From: Serinibacter salmoneus
GTDB taxonomy: Bacteria; Actinomycetota; Actinomycetes; Actinomycetales; Beutenbergiaceae
NCBI RefSeq assembly: GCF_002563925.1
Contig: NZ_PDJD01000001.1
Coordinates: forward strand, 2,548,973 to 2,612,972
Direction: 5' to 3'
Length of the DNA stretch: 64,000 nucleotides
In this document: positions 9,601-17,111 of the stretch, piece by piece
Layout: every line of letters begins with the position of its first letter
Numbering within the stretch: the stretch's first letter is position 1
The notes under the pieces: generated by a model
Told to the model about the DNA's origin: nothing
Database searches by the model: none
The model's input: the letters and a program-made list of their open reading frames with translations, nothing else
Position numbers and translations under genes: made by a program

Positions 9601-9966
9601 GTCATCGGCTGCTGCCGCCAGCGACAGGGACTTGCTCGCCGAGATCAACGTCTCCTGGTAGAGCGGCGTTCCGCCGACCTTCTCGACGAGCTTGCCGTCC
9701 TTACCGACGCTGCGGGTGACCCTCTGCCGGAAGCTGCCGCGGGTCTCGCCGGTCTCGGGGTCTATGTGCTCGGCCCAGGAGCGGAACTGCTCGCGATCGA
9801 TGTGACTTGTCTGTACGCCGTGGTCGGTGACGACGCCGTGCTGGAAAGGCCTGTCTGCTGCGAGGTAGGCGGCTGGCGCGGATGCGTCCTGACCAGGGCG
9901 CCCAGCGAGGTACCGCTCGGCGACGGCAGCACTGCCTCTGAATGCGACAAATCCACCTTTCGACAT
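6658..9966 (-). CDS. traA: MobF-family relaxase fused to a RecD-like helicase
   Basis: At 1,102 residues this is the usual length of TrwC/TraA-type proteins. The relaxase domain spans roughly residues 1-330. Candidate nicking tyrosine Y19 lies in AERYLAGR, and the metal-binding histidines are in HHTSRTGDPHAHRHV (172-185). A RecD/TraI-like SF1 helicase follows, with Walker A EGAAGTGKTTM, Walker B VVDEVGML, and the late motif YAVTAHGAQGMTVD. The C-terminal ~250 residues are coiled coil. The family nicks oriT, stays covalently bound to the 5' end and unwinds the strand for transfer. The likely oriT is in the 390-bp gap just upstream. An ATACC-N5-GGTAT inverted repeat overlaps the start codon. 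Confidence 0.95.
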   Translation of the reverse strand: MSKGGFVAFRGSAAVAERYLAGRPGQDASAPAAYLAADRPFQHGVVTDHGVQTSHIDREQFRSWAEHIDPETGETRGSFRQRVTRSVGKDGKLVEKVGGTPLYQETLISASKSLSLAAAADDRIAEALEGAMARAAVRMAEAYREHAVTRVGPRGKQEQVKFDQIEFTSVQHHTSRTGDPHAHRHVQFLTTGLVTLPDGTQAWRAPDGSVLYRLAERLHAAADLAIATDVELREAIAEAGYTWVPGEGGGGVKEFETLSDEFSQRRDQVAARRESLEAQWRAEHPGREPSARQVQQWDHVGWQATRPDKHELAAEAQFDQDARLAAVVPTNTSRAVHSVGHDDVDARQIAEDALTSLAQQHSAWSRADLMAALDRQLALRPVMGDASALQAAALQAAEVELVSFYDDGVTLEGARHYTSRAVLATDAAITRSLRRRAQAGGVDGEVEVDRGGFSLSDGQAAAARAVAGTHQLVVIEGAAGTGKTTMLSAANEAIQAEGRRLVAVSPTKRGALEMASEIGAEGSSVHGLLVRAGARFDDQGRWSLPDLWRHQPDHLRMDARTTLVVDEVGMLDMNTAQALHQYCDDTGVQLVLMGDRRQLAAVGRGGYLAKAVHRATTAHDLRDVRRFRTADGASDEEYASASLALREREDAEGFFELLTERGQVRVGEPDEVIDRVAETVALELQADQSSIAITATNATAARINRAVYDSLAADGVLDTRVTATGRDGDPIAVGARVATRQNDADLQVANRQVWTVKRVNRDGRVIVADAETGHHATLEADYVREHLQLAYAVTAHGAQGMTVDTAHTLVSDQMNAAGTYVGLTRGRSANVLHAVGLDEDDARAQFVAAMGREGSDHGLDAARADACDRLQSLAPTPVEQHRRPVIEEAPPVSEPATPAPFRSRLRDLEASTPAAQQRLAGLAAVEERWHGAMPQTPEQRRQFEQQFAAVGVDRRLLDAPGVADAMSQDVRSRLEARAAQTEAGTATQERGRALVARLEELRERQRTTDRYGALGTKGQIAEVQARLSVEKEHLEALKADRASGEYVDREPERQRRLAESLPTTQRTSDERQRRLTQAVQMMRESPAQETSEASQEVHQMEM

Positions 9967-10072
9967 ACCCCAATGGTATCAGTTCGGCAGCGGCTGGAGG
10001 CTTACCTAGGGGGTGGGGTGCGCCTCGTCTACAGGTGAGAGGCGGAGGTGTATACAGGTCGCCAGGTTGGGT

Positions 10073-10096
10073 TCTACGGCCCGCTAGGGCCGTAGA
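10073..10096. other. Candidate oriT hairpin upstream of the relaxase
   Basis: A perfect 10-bp inverted repeat (TCTACGGCCC and GGGCCGTAGA, loop GCTA) sits 107 bp upstream of the relaxase start in the gene-free stretch 9967-10300. MobF relaxases recognise an inverted repeat next to nic, and oriT usually lies beside the relaxase gene. No T-run follows on either strand, so a terminator is less likely. The nic site cannot be assigned. Confidence 0.45.
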
Positions 10097-10305
10097 TTAC
10101 GTGCGTTCTCCTTCTTCTACAGCCTAGACTCCGCCGCTGTTCCGCCCCTCGTCGTCGGTGTCCACGCCCATGCCGCCCTCGCCGCTAGATCCATGCCGAC
10201 CTCGTCGCTACGACCACCTTGACAGCCTCCCTCCGCGTCGTCACATTTGGTTCTTGGGTTGATACCACGTCACTGCTCATTCCTGATAGCCGCCGGGCAT
10301 GAGTC

Positions 10306-10335
10306 GGCCCCGGCCACACTGTGGTGACCGGGGCC
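10306..10335 (-). terminator. Terminator of the coupling-protein operon
   Basis: GGCCCCGG (10306-10313) pairs with CCGGGGCC (10328-10335), and the stem is extended inside by CCAC and GTGG. It starts 24 bp after the stop codon of the minus-strand gene at 10359-10892. Confidence 0.6.
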
Positions 10336-10358
10336 TCGGGTGGTGGCGGGGTGGGTGA

Positions 10359-10892
10359 CTACGTCCAGGGCATCCCAGCCCCGACGGGTTCACGGTCGCC
10401 GTGGTCGCGCTCGTCCTGGGCGTCCTGGTCGTCGCCCCCCTCGGTGTCTGTCACCTCCTCGTCCTCGTCCTCGTCCTCCGCACCGGTCGCAGCGACCCTG
10501 GCCGCCTCCCGCTCCTGGCGTCGGGCGGCTCGACCCTCCTCGTCCGCAGCCCTGAGCCGCGCCAGCAGGTCGGGGTCTGCAGCCTCAATGATCTGCTCGA
10601 GGACCTCGCGCAGCCGCTCGAGTCGCAGCTCCTGGCCGGGGTCAGCGGAGACCTCCGTGAGCGATCCGTCCCGGCTCCGCCGCTTGCGGGGGTACTCCTC
10701 CTGGATGCCCAGCGCCTCGGCCACGTCCAGGGCGAGTCCCACGAATGCGGTTCCGGTCTTGCTGGCCAGGCGGGCGGCCTCCGCCTCCTTGGCCGCCTGG
10801 GCTCGCTCGGCTTCGCGGATCTGCCGAGCCATCTCTGCCTGCTGTGCGAGCAGGGCCTCGAGCTCGGCGCTCTTCTTACGGTTCAGTGCCAT
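10359..10892 (-). CDS. Coiled-coil protein with acidic tail, last gene of the coupling-protein operon
   Basis: The 177-residue protein starts MALNRKKSAELEALLAQQ, with AGGAAGAA in front of the ATG. Residues ~5-45 are a clear heptad coiled coil, and residues ~90-125 are a second helical stretch (RLREVLEQIIEAADPDLLARLRA). The tail is very acidic (EDEDEDEEVTDTEGGDD). It follows the coupling ATPase by 30 bp in the same operon. The arrangement suggests a relaxosome or coupling-protein accessory, but I recognise no named family. Acidic tails of this kind can mimic DNA or mediate protein docking; that is only a possibility. Confidence 0.65.
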   Translation of the reverse strand: MALNRKKSAELEALLAQQAEMARQIREAERAQAAKEAEAARLASKTGTAFVGLALDVAEALGIQEEYPRKRRSRDGSLTEVSADPGQELRLERLREVLEQIIEAADPDLLARLRAADEEGRAARRQEREAARVAATGAEDEDEDEEVTDTEGGDDQDAQDERDHGDREPVGAGMPWT

Positions 10893-10922
10893 GTTCTTCC
10901 TCTTTCCTTGTGGGGGTTGCGG

Positions 10923-12308
10923 TCAGTCCTGCAGGTCGGTCTCGGCGATGTCGGGCAGGGAGACCATCACGCCCGGTCCGCCGGAGATCAGCAGCCGCGC
11001 CGTGCCCTTCCTGGTGGGCAAGAGCTCGGCCGAGCCGAAGCGTTCGTTCTTCTCGCTGGAGCGGCTTACTCGGCCCTGTGCATCGATGCTGGAGGTGCTC
11101 CGCTCGCTCTCACCGGCGGCCCACGCTGCGAGGTCGAGGGCCTCTCGGTCGGGAGTGGCAGGCAGGAGTAGAACCGAGGGGAACGTGCGTGTCATCTCCT
11201 CCATGCCGACCTCGCCCCACACTCGTTTGAGCTGGATCACCGTCTGCACGGCGGCCACCAGCCTCACCCTGTACTTCCTGAGCACGGCGATGTGGGAGGC
11301 GAGCTTCGGCAGCGGCGCGCAGTTAGCTACCTCGTCCAGGAACAGGCCCAACGTGGGCAGCTGCCCGATGCGTTGCCGCCAGTGCTGAATCGCTTGCTCG
11401 ATGACCGCGGTCGCTGCTCCGGCCGCTGACCCGTCCATCGGCGAGACGACGTAGAGCGTTGCTCCCGGCTGCTCGAGCATGGCTGGAAGAAACGGTGCGA
11501 CAAATCCGTCGCCGGCCACCGTGGAGAGCGTCCAGGGGTCGAGTGCGGACCTGATGTTGATGGCGACCGAGTCCCGCTGCCGCGGGTCCATCCCCTGTGC
11601 TGCACGCAGCGAACCTGCATGCCGGCAGTCCAGCAGTCCGTACGCTCGCAGGTAGGCGGAGTCCCAGCTCGGGGCGCTGAGGTCGTCCTCCTCGCCCTCC
11701 ATCGCGGTCACGCGGTCCAGCGCGCGCAGCACCCAGTTAATGCCGCCACCCCACACGTCCTCACCGGTCTCAGCGTGGGGTAGAACGCCGCCGGCGCGCA
11801 GCAACGCCGCGAGCGGCCGTGATGCGAGTTGCTTCCAGATCGAGTCGCCGTCCCCACCGCCATCGCCGGTTGCCAGGAGGAGGTCGGCCATCATCTTGGC
11901 CTCGTCGTCGTTGGTCACGAGGGCGCATGGGTCGGAGATGACGCGAGTGACCCCGATTCCCTGAAGCTCCTCCTCGCGCACCTCACCGGAGAGGTCCAGC
12001 AGGTAGACGGGCCCGCGGGCTGCTCGCTTACGGATGGTCCCTTCAGCCAGGTCGCCCGAAGTGGACATCGCCACGACCGGGTTGCCGCCCCACATCAAGA
12101 TGTTCTGCATCAGTACGCGCCGGCCTTTGCCCTGGCCGGTACCGCCCACCAGCAGGGTGTGAGGTCCGCCGAGTGCGAGCTCACCAGCGCGCCTTCCGGA
12201 GTTGATGCCGAAGTCGTTCGGGTCCTGGTCCTCGAGCAGGATCCCGACGTACGGAGAGGTCAGTGCCTGCCTCGGCGCCGGGCGCGGTGTATTCCTCAGC
12301 CTCATCAC
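10923..12308 (-). CDS. TraG/VirD4-like type IV coupling ATPase without a membrane anchor
   Basis: The 461-residue ATPase has Walker A LLVGGTGQGKGRR at residues ~53-65 and Walker B LGLFLDEVANCAPL at about residue 325. The stretch KYRVRLVAAVQTVIQLKRVWG and the C-terminal LPATPD region are typical of TraG/TraD/VirD4 proteins, which bring the relaxase-DNA complex to the transfer channel. VirD4 proteins usually start with two membrane helices. None are visible here; the protein begins directly with soluble sequence. The membrane proteins of the divergent operon may provide the anchor. The gene starts in a 4-bp ATGA overlap with the small DNA-binding gene upstream. Confidence 0.85.
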   Translation of the reverse strand: MMRLRNTPRPAPRQALTSPYVGILLEDQDPNDFGINSGRRAGELALGGPHTLLVGGTGQGKGRRVLMQNILMWGGNPVVAMSTSGDLAEGTIRKRAARGPVYLLDLSGEVREEELQGIGVTRVISDPCALVTNDDEAKMMADLLLATGDGGGDGDSIWKQLASRPLAALLRAGGVLPHAETGEDVWGGGINWVLRALDRVTAMEGEEDDLSAPSWDSAYLRAYGLLDCRHAGSLRAAQGMDPRQRDSVAINIRSALDPWTLSTVAGDGFVAPFLPAMLEQPGATLYVVSPMDGSAAGAATAVIEQAIQHWRQRIGQLPTLGLFLDEVANCAPLPKLASHIAVLRKYRVRLVAAVQTVIQLKRVWGEVGMEEMTRTFPSVLLLPATPDREALDLAAWAAGESERSTSSIDAQGRVSRSSEKNERFGSAELLPTRKGTARLLISGGPGVMVSLPDIAETDLQD

Positions 12309-12568
12309 GCCTCACCCTCGTCCACGGTGCCCCACCGACTACGCGCCGCAATGCGGGCACCCTCGCGAATGCGGGTAGTGGTAGCAACTCGTTCCATTTC
12401 CATTTGCTGCCGAACTGCGACGCGGCTGCTGTGGTTCAGACCGTAGGTCAGCAGCGCCCGTGCGGTGATGCCGGTCGACATGCCGGCCTCCGAGGCCAGC
12501 AATTGCAGCGCAGTCCGCTCGCCCTCCGTCAGGGGTACGACCTGCCGTGCTGGTAGTGCTCTGCTCAC
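12305..12568 (-). CDS. Small regulator-like protein (possible ribbon-helix-helix)
   Basis: This 87-residue protein has N-terminal PARQVVPLTEGERTALQLLASEAGMSTGITARALL. A short strand-like segment is followed by two helices, as in ribbon-helix-helix or MobC-type proteins. A basic tail follows (RIREGARIAARSRWG). GGAGGAGAT precedes the start. The gene opens the coupling-protein operon and faces the membrane-protein operon across an 89-bp gap. That gap contains GGTATCG repeats, so the protein probably regulates both operons or belongs to the relaxosome. Confidence 0.6.
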   Translation of the reverse strand: MSRALPARQVVPLTEGERTALQLLASEAGMSTGITARALLTYGLNHSSRVAVRQQMEMERVATTTRIREGARIAARSRWGTVDEGEA

Positions 12569-12590
12569 GATCTCCTCCAGATGTGGTGTA

Positions 12591-12626
12591 TGCGATGCCC
12601 TCCGATGGTATCGTATCGGTATCGCA
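12591..12626. promoter_or_regulatory. Divergent promoter/operator region with GGTATCG repeats
   Basis: GGTATCG occurs at 12607-12613 and 12618-12624, an 11-bp step. The pair TGCGAT (12591-12596) and ATCGCA (12621-12626) forms an inverted repeat. The site lies between the divergent coupling-protein and membrane-protein operons, so it is the natural place for a shared operator. Confidence 0.5.
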
Positions 12627-12657
12627 ACACGGCATCTACTCGTGAAGGAGGTTCTTG

Positions 12658-12870
12658 ATGGGACGCGTGATTTTCTACAGCGCGAGCGTGATCGTGGTGG
12701 TCGGCGTGCTCGTCTTCATCGGCGTGGTGATCGGTGGTGGCTGGGGGGCCAGTGAGGCGGGCTCCGACTTCACCGAGCTCGCCCACGCCTGTATCGGGCA
12801 GCACGGCGGCTCGGTGACCACCGAGCAACTCGATGCCTGCATCGCTACCGCGGCCTCGGGAGGCGAGTGA
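12658..12870 (+). CDS. Small single-pass membrane protein, first gene of the transfer membrane operon
   Basis: AAGGAGG at 12645-12651 sets the start at ATG 12658, not the preceding TTG. The product has 70 residues. Residues ~4-30 form one membrane helix (VIFYSASVIVVVGVLVFIGVVIGG). A short extracytoplasmic or cytoplasmic tail has two cysteines (HACIGQHGG and LDACIATAA). No family is recognised. It overlaps the next gene (GTGA), so it is translationally coupled to it. Confidence 0.7.
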   Translation: MGRVIFYSASVIVVVGVLVFIGVVIGGGWGASEAGSDFTELAHACIGQHGGSVTTEQLDACIATAASGGE

Positions 12871-13709
12871 TGCCCCGCGGGCGCTGGGAGGGTGAGCGGG
12901 CGGCTTGGCTGCTCGCGCACTCCAGGCCGGGCACCACGCGCCGGCGCCGGGCCGAGCTGCTCTCGCGGCGAGCACGACGGCTCGCCCGAGGTGGCGCAGG
13001 CGTGGGCGAGTCCTCGCTGCACGACGACGCCACGCCGACCCTTCACCGACGGCTGATGACCAGCGATGAAGGCCCTGGCGATCGCCTGGCACGTGCGGTG
13101 CTCGTGCCCGCCGGCTACGCGCTCGTGGGGCTGCTGCTGGGCGGCGCGCTCGCCACTGCTGCGCTGCTGTATCGCGCGCTGTGGGCCATGGCTCCGCGCG
13201 TCGGTCGGCTGTGGGCTTGGCCGTGGATCGTGCTCGGCGCTGCTGGTCTGACCGCCGCGGTGATGCTGCTGGACCGCGAAGCGCTCATCGCGTTCGACGT
13301 GTGGCCGCGCTACATGATCATCGACCCCGACTTCGGTCGGATCGCGGTGGTGTACGCGGCCGACCAGGTCTCCATCGGCCTGCTGATGCTTGGCTACTAC
13401 ATCTGGGCGGCCGGGTGGCGCGGTGTCCCGGCCGGTGCGGTGCGGCGACCTGAGACCAAGCGCGACGGCACCTTCCGGCAGACCCCAGACCGCCAGAAGG
13501 TGCGCCTGGATCCCGGCGCGCCAGTCACTGATGCAGTTGCGCCGACTGCCGCTGCCGCTCCCGTCGCACTCGCCGTGGCGATGGCCACAGCGGAGCCCGA
13601 CCCCGACGACGACCCACCCGCGGCGTTCGTGGACGCCAGCGCGGACCCGTTCGGCGACGACGACCCGTTCACCTCTGACACCGACATCGTTCAGGAGTTC
13701 GACCTATGA
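12867..13709 (+). CDS. Multi-pass membrane protein of the transfer operon
   Basis: The start is GTG 12867 (4-bp overlap) or ATG 12870. A basic N-terminus (RRRRAELLSRRARRLAR) is followed by three predicted membrane segments near residues 78-103, 115-134 and 150-180. The ~95-residue tail is Ala/Pro/Asp-rich, presumably cytoplasmic, and ends in acidic DPFGDDDPFTSDTD. Coupling proteins elsewhere carry their own membrane helices and this element's ATPase does not, so this protein could be its anchor; that is inference. It overlaps the next gene by ATGA. Confidence 0.7.
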   Translation: MMPRGRWEGERAAWLLAHSRPGTTRRRRAELLSRRARRLARGGAGVGESSLHDDATPTLHRRLMTSDEGPGDRLARAVLVPAGYALVGLLLGGALATAALLYRALWAMAPRVGRLWAWPWIVLGAAGLTAAVMLLDREALIAFDVWPRYMIIDPDFGRIAVVYAADQVSIGLLMLGYYIWAAGWRGVPAGAVRRPETKRDGTFRQTPDRQKVRLDPGAPVTDAVAPTAAAAPVALAVAMATAEPDPDDDPPAAFVDASADPFGDDDPFTSDTDIVQEFDL

Positions 13710-14512
13710 AGCCTCTTAACCTCGACCTCTCCACCATGGTCGCGCGCGTGCTGCTGGCCGTGCTGGTGGCCGCCACTGTGGTCCTCACGGGCCTGTGGCT
13801 GCGAGCCAGCGATGCGTTGACCTTCGTCTCAACCCTGCTGGCGGTGACCGCCGGCCAGCTCATCGCCGCCGGACTGCGTGGCCAGCGGATCGGCCCACCC
13901 ACCGCAGCCAGCCAGCGCTTCCAGCCGCTGGTGGATACCCTCGCTGCCTACCCGGGCGGCAGCATCCTCGGCCGCGCCGGGTTCAAGCGGGGCGTTGTCG
14001 CCCTTGCCGTCGGGTTCGTCGTGGCGATCGGCTCGGCCATCGTGGCCGGGCTCCTGTTCGCCTCGGTGCCGATGGCCCCGCTGTGGCGCTCGACGCTCGC
14101 CCTGGGCGTGGTGCTGCTGCCGGTCAACGGCTACCTCGCGTGGTCTCGCTCGCGCCAGGAGTACACCGGCACCCGATTCGCCGGGCAGCTGGCTGACGCG
14201 CTGCGCCAGGTAGTCCGTCCCGGCGACCAGCCCAGCACGGCCTCCGCCTGGCGCCGGGTGCCGACCATGGTGCGGGTCGCGGTCGTGGGTGTTGGGCGCA
14301 CTGCCCTCACCCTCATCGGCCGGGTCCTCATCCAGCTCGCGATCCCCGCCGTGTTCGCCACGCCGGTGTCCATCGCCGCCGTGGTGGTGGCCGTCATCAC
14401 CTGGATCGCCGGTGCCCCGGTGTTCGCCGCTCTCGGCCGCTCTCTCACCAAGCCCACACCTACCCCCACCCACGACGTCGCCGACGTCACCACCACCAAG
14501 AAGGTCTCGTGA
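13706..14512 (+). CDS. Polytopic membrane protein of the transfer operon
   Basis: The 268-residue protein has pairs of hydrophobic helices near residues 12-50 and 95-145 and another near 210-245 (VFATPVSIAAVVVAVITWIAG). This gives about five or six membrane segments, with a central soluble part containing FAGQLADALRQVVRPGDQPS. It sits between two coupled genes with 4-bp overlaps on both sides. The position in a relaxase-bearing element suggests a mating-channel component. I recognise no specific VirB or Tra family. Confidence 0.65.
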   Translation: MKPLNLDLSTMVARVLLAVLVAATVVLTGLWLRASDALTFVSTLLAVTAGQLIAAGLRGQRIGPPTAASQRFQPLVDTLAAYPGGSILGRAGFKRGVVALAVGFVVAIGSAIVAGLLFASVPMAPLWRSTLALGVVLLPVNGYLAWSRSRQEYTGTRFAGQLADALRQVVRPGDQPSTASAWRRVPTMVRVAVVGVGRTALTLIGRVLIQLAIPAVFATPVSIAAVVVAVITWIAGAPVFAALGRSLTKPTPTPTHDVADVTTTKKVS

Positions 14513-16050
14513 ACACGGCCAAGATTCGCATCCTCGCCCTGCCCGCCGTCGCTTCGCTGGCTGCCTCCGGGCTCACCGCCTGCACCACGTCCTCCTCACA
14601 GGAGGCTGTCGCCGCAGTGACCGCCTACGTCAACGCCGTGGCTGCCGGGGATGCCGAGCTCGCGCACGAACTCAACCCGTACAGCCCGATCCTCGGCGCG
14701 GACGGCATCGCGGCATCGGCTGCTGCTACCCACATCGAGATCGTCGAGATCGGCGACTTCGAGGAACTCGACGAGGGCCTCGTGGTTCCCGACCCCGACG
14801 CTGCGCCGCAGGAGACGGACTCTGACTCCGACGCGGACGAGCAGGACGAGTCGGAGAGCACCGACTGGACCGGCGTGGACTGGTCGGACTCCTCCTGGTC
14901 GGGTCTGGAGTCTGAGGAGGATGCCGCCCTCGAGGAGGTCGATACGGTCGTGGCCGGACTCGTGCCGGTGACCTTCGCCCTCGACGGCGAGAGTCAGACC
15001 GTGGCTATCGGAGTTGCCTACGGCCGCGACGAGAGTGGCGTGATGCAGCACGCCTACCGTCAGCTGCCTCTGCCCGAGGACCAGGCCGCGGCCTACGGCG
15101 CCGAGCACACAGTGCCGGCCATCGCGCCGGCTGCCATCGCCCTGGAGGTCCCGGTCGAGGAGCCGGAGGAGACCGAGGAGTCCTCGTGGTGGGGCGGTGA
15201 CAGCGAGGACGAGGAGGCTGATGCCGAGGCCGAGGCGGTGGTCCGCACAGCCTCGATCGGCGATGCTCCAGCCACGCTCTCGAGCGCCGAGCCGCTGCTC
15301 GTGCTGCCCGGCACCTACTCCGTGCAGGTGGACCCGGCCGGTCAGGATGACCTCTGGGCTGCCCCCGGGACTCCGGAGCCCACGACGGCGGTCCTGCAGC
15401 CCGGCGGCACCCACACCATCGAACTGGCCGAGGCCGAGCTCACCGAGGCCGGTCGCGCCGAGGTGCACCGCCAGCTCGACGAACTGGCCAGCGCGAAGTA
15501 CGACCAGATGGTCACCTTCACCACGTCCGATCGCGAGGAGTCCTGCGGGATCCTGGCGCCGTCCGGTGGCTGGGGCACAGCAGCGTCGGCCTTCGAGGAT
15601 GAGGTATTCACGCTGGGGAACACCACCCTGGACAACGGCGGGATCGTGGTGACCGCTGCCTCGTCCAACGGCGCGAAGGGCTCCTCGCGCGGCAACGGAT
15701 CGAGCAGTACGTTCGCCGACGAGGCCTTCTGCGCGGGGCTGGAGTCTGCGAACGCCGGCACGGCCACGGTGCCGGTCGAGGTCCTCTCCTCGGCGCTGAC
15801 CAGCGGCGACCTCGAGGTCGATGCTGACGGCGCGTTCGAGGCAACGACCCCGTGGACGCTCGCGATGACCACCACCGTCACCTCGTTCGGCACGACCGAT
15901 GCCGCTGGAGATCGTGTGGGTTACGGCGATGACCCGGTGCAGACCACCTTCGAGGCAGAGGTCATGATCGAGTGGACGCCCTCCGGGTCGATCGGCCGCG
16001 ATGGCACGCTGACCATTGGTGACGCCGTCATCGGTGAGGACTCGCAGTGA
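14509..16050 (+). CDS. Large acidic surface lipoprotein of the transfer operon
   Basis: The GTG start gives a lipoprotein signal peptide with lipobox LTAC at residues ~24-27. The mature part begins with an NTF2-like region (EAVAAVTAYVNAVAAGDAELAHELNP). Long Asp/Glu/Ser/Trp-rich linkers follow (TDSDSDADEQDESEST; ESSWWGGDSEDEEADAE), then a folded C-terminal half. It overlaps both neighbours by GTGA, so it belongs to the membrane operon. It is anchored outside the membrane and could form part of a surface mating structure. No named family is recognised, and the sequence shows no enzyme motif. Confidence 0.7.
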   Translation: MNTAKIRILALPAVASLAASGLTACTTSSSQEAVAAVTAYVNAVAAGDAELAHELNPYSPILGADGIAASAAATHIEIVEIGDFEELDEGLVVPDPDAAPQETDSDSDADEQDESESTDWTGVDWSDSSWSGLESEEDAALEEVDTVVAGLVPVTFALDGESQTVAIGVAYGRDESGVMQHAYRQLPLPEDQAAAYGAEHTVPAIAPAAIALEVPVEEPEETEESSWWGGDSEDEEADAEAEAVVRTASIGDAPATLSSAEPLLVLPGTYSVQVDPAGQDDLWAAPGTPEPTTAVLQPGGTHTIELAEAELTEAGRAEVHRQLDELASAKYDQMVTFTTSDREESCGILAPSGGWGTAASAFEDEVFTLGNTTLDNGGIVVTAASSNGAKGSSRGNGSSSTFADEAFCAGLESANAGTATVPVEVLSSALTSGDLEVDADGAFEATTPWTLAMTTTVTSFGTTDAAGDRVGYGDDPVQTTFEAEVMIEWTPSGSIGRDGTLTIGDAVIGEDSQ

Positions 16051-16652
16051 TCGCCGGAATCCGGGCTGCGGTGGCGGTCGTCCTCGCGATCGCCGCCGCC
16101 GGCTGTGCACCGGCGTCCAGCCTGTCCGACCCCGCCCCGCGGTGGACTGTCCCTGCTCCGGGGGAGGTCGCCTCGGGTGGCGAGCGTGCTGCGGCGCTGG
16201 AGGCTCTTGTGCGAGTGCGCACCGGCGGCGAGGTCACGGTGGAGTGGGTAGCGCCCGACGAGCAGACCTCGTGCGGGACGAACGCCGCGATCGCCGGGCA
16301 GGTGTGGGGCTGCCAGCTCCACGACGAGCCCGTCATTGAGCTCACGACCACTGCCACCGACCCAGCCACCGACCCAGACCTGGCCGAGGCAGTCGTGATC
16401 CACGAGATCGCCCACTGGGAACTGGACCGAGCGCTCGGCGGCCACGTGGCGCTTCTGAACTGCTTGGCAGAGATCGAGCGTGATCTGGAGCGGGTCACAC
16501 AGGCGCGTGCCGTGCTGGCGGGTGCGTCACCCGGATGGACGCTCGGCGGGCCCGACGGCGAGGTCTATGCGTGGGACTACGTGGATGCCGCCGTGGCCTC
16601 GTCCATCGTGGGCGGGGGCGCCTGCCCGAGGTTCGTTGAACGCGACACCTGA
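16047..16652 (+). CDS. Lipoprotein with HExxH zinc-protease-like motif
   Basis: The signal peptide ends in lipobox AAGC at residues ~17-20. In the centre, VVIHEIAHWELD at residues ~114-125 is an HExxH motif, as in zinc metallopeptidases. Four further cysteines (TSCGTNAAIAGQVWGC, NCLAE, GACPRF) could form disulfides. A third zinc ligand is not obvious, so activity is uncertain. It closes the membrane operon (GTGA overlap) before a strong terminator. A cell-envelope processing role during transfer would fit. Confidence 0.65.
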   Translation: MIAGIRAAVAVVLAIAAAGCAPASSLSDPAPRWTVPAPGEVASGGERAAALEALVRVRTGGEVTVEWVAPDEQTSCGTNAAIAGQVWGCQLHDEPVIELTTTATDPATDPDLAEAVVIHEIAHWELDRALGGHVALLNCLAEIERDLERVTQARAVLAGASPGWTLGGPDGEVYAWDYVDAAVASSIVGGGACPRFVERDT

Positions 16653-16670
16653 CCGTCATCGAAAACAACG

Positions 16671-16697
16671 ACCCCGGCGCCGTTGAGGCGCCGGGGT
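16671..16697. terminator. Bidirectional terminator between convergent operons
   Basis: A perfect 11-bp stem (ACCCCGGCGCC and GGCGCCGGGGT, loop GTTGA) is flanked by AAAACAACG on the left and TGTTGCTGT on the right. It sits between the lipoprotein operon and the HU gene, which converge. Confidence 0.85.
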
Positions 16698-16711
16698 TGT
16701 TGCTGTGATCG

Positions 16712-17005
16712 CTACCCGGACCTGGGGAGCGTCCGGCGGAAGGTGTCGGAGGCCTTGAATGTGACGACGTTGTAGTCCGGAACCCGTCCGTCGCTTGCCC
16801 CGAACTGGGCCGGGTGTCCGCGGTGAGGCTTGAGACGGAACGCGCCAAAGCCGGTCATCGAGACGACCGTGCCCGATCGCAGGTGGTCTCCGATAATCGC
16901 CGTGAACGCTTCGTAGGCTTGCGCGCTTTCTCTGGCGCTCAGCCCGGTACGCGCTCGCAATTCGTGAATGAGTGCGCGCTTGGAAACGCGAGGGGCAGTC
17001 GTCAT
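16712..17005 (-). CDS. HU/IHF-family DNA-bending protein
   Basis: The 97-residue protein starting MTTAPRVSKRALIHELRARTG has the HU architecture. Helical residues 1-45 are followed by beta strands with the conserved MTGFGAFRLKPHRGH, and a truncated arm region (FKASDTFRRTL). AGGAA lies about ten bases before the chosen ATG; an upstream GTG at 17050 adds an unconserved stretch. HU-like proteins bend DNA at origins, oriT and recombination sites. An element-borne copy could serve any of these here. Confidence 0.88.
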   Translation of the reverse strand: MTTAPRVSKRALIHELRARTGLSARESAQAYEAFTAIIGDHLRSGTVVSMTGFGAFRLKPHRGHPAQFGASDGRVPDYNVVTFKASDTFRRTLPRSG

Positions 17006-17111
17006 CTTTGTGTTCCTATTTCTTGTGAGGGTGTGAGTGCCGGAGCCCATCCCGGCTTGGGGCAGCCCCTGGTCACGGGGCTCGGGGTTGGATCGTGTAG
17101 AGGCAGGCCCG

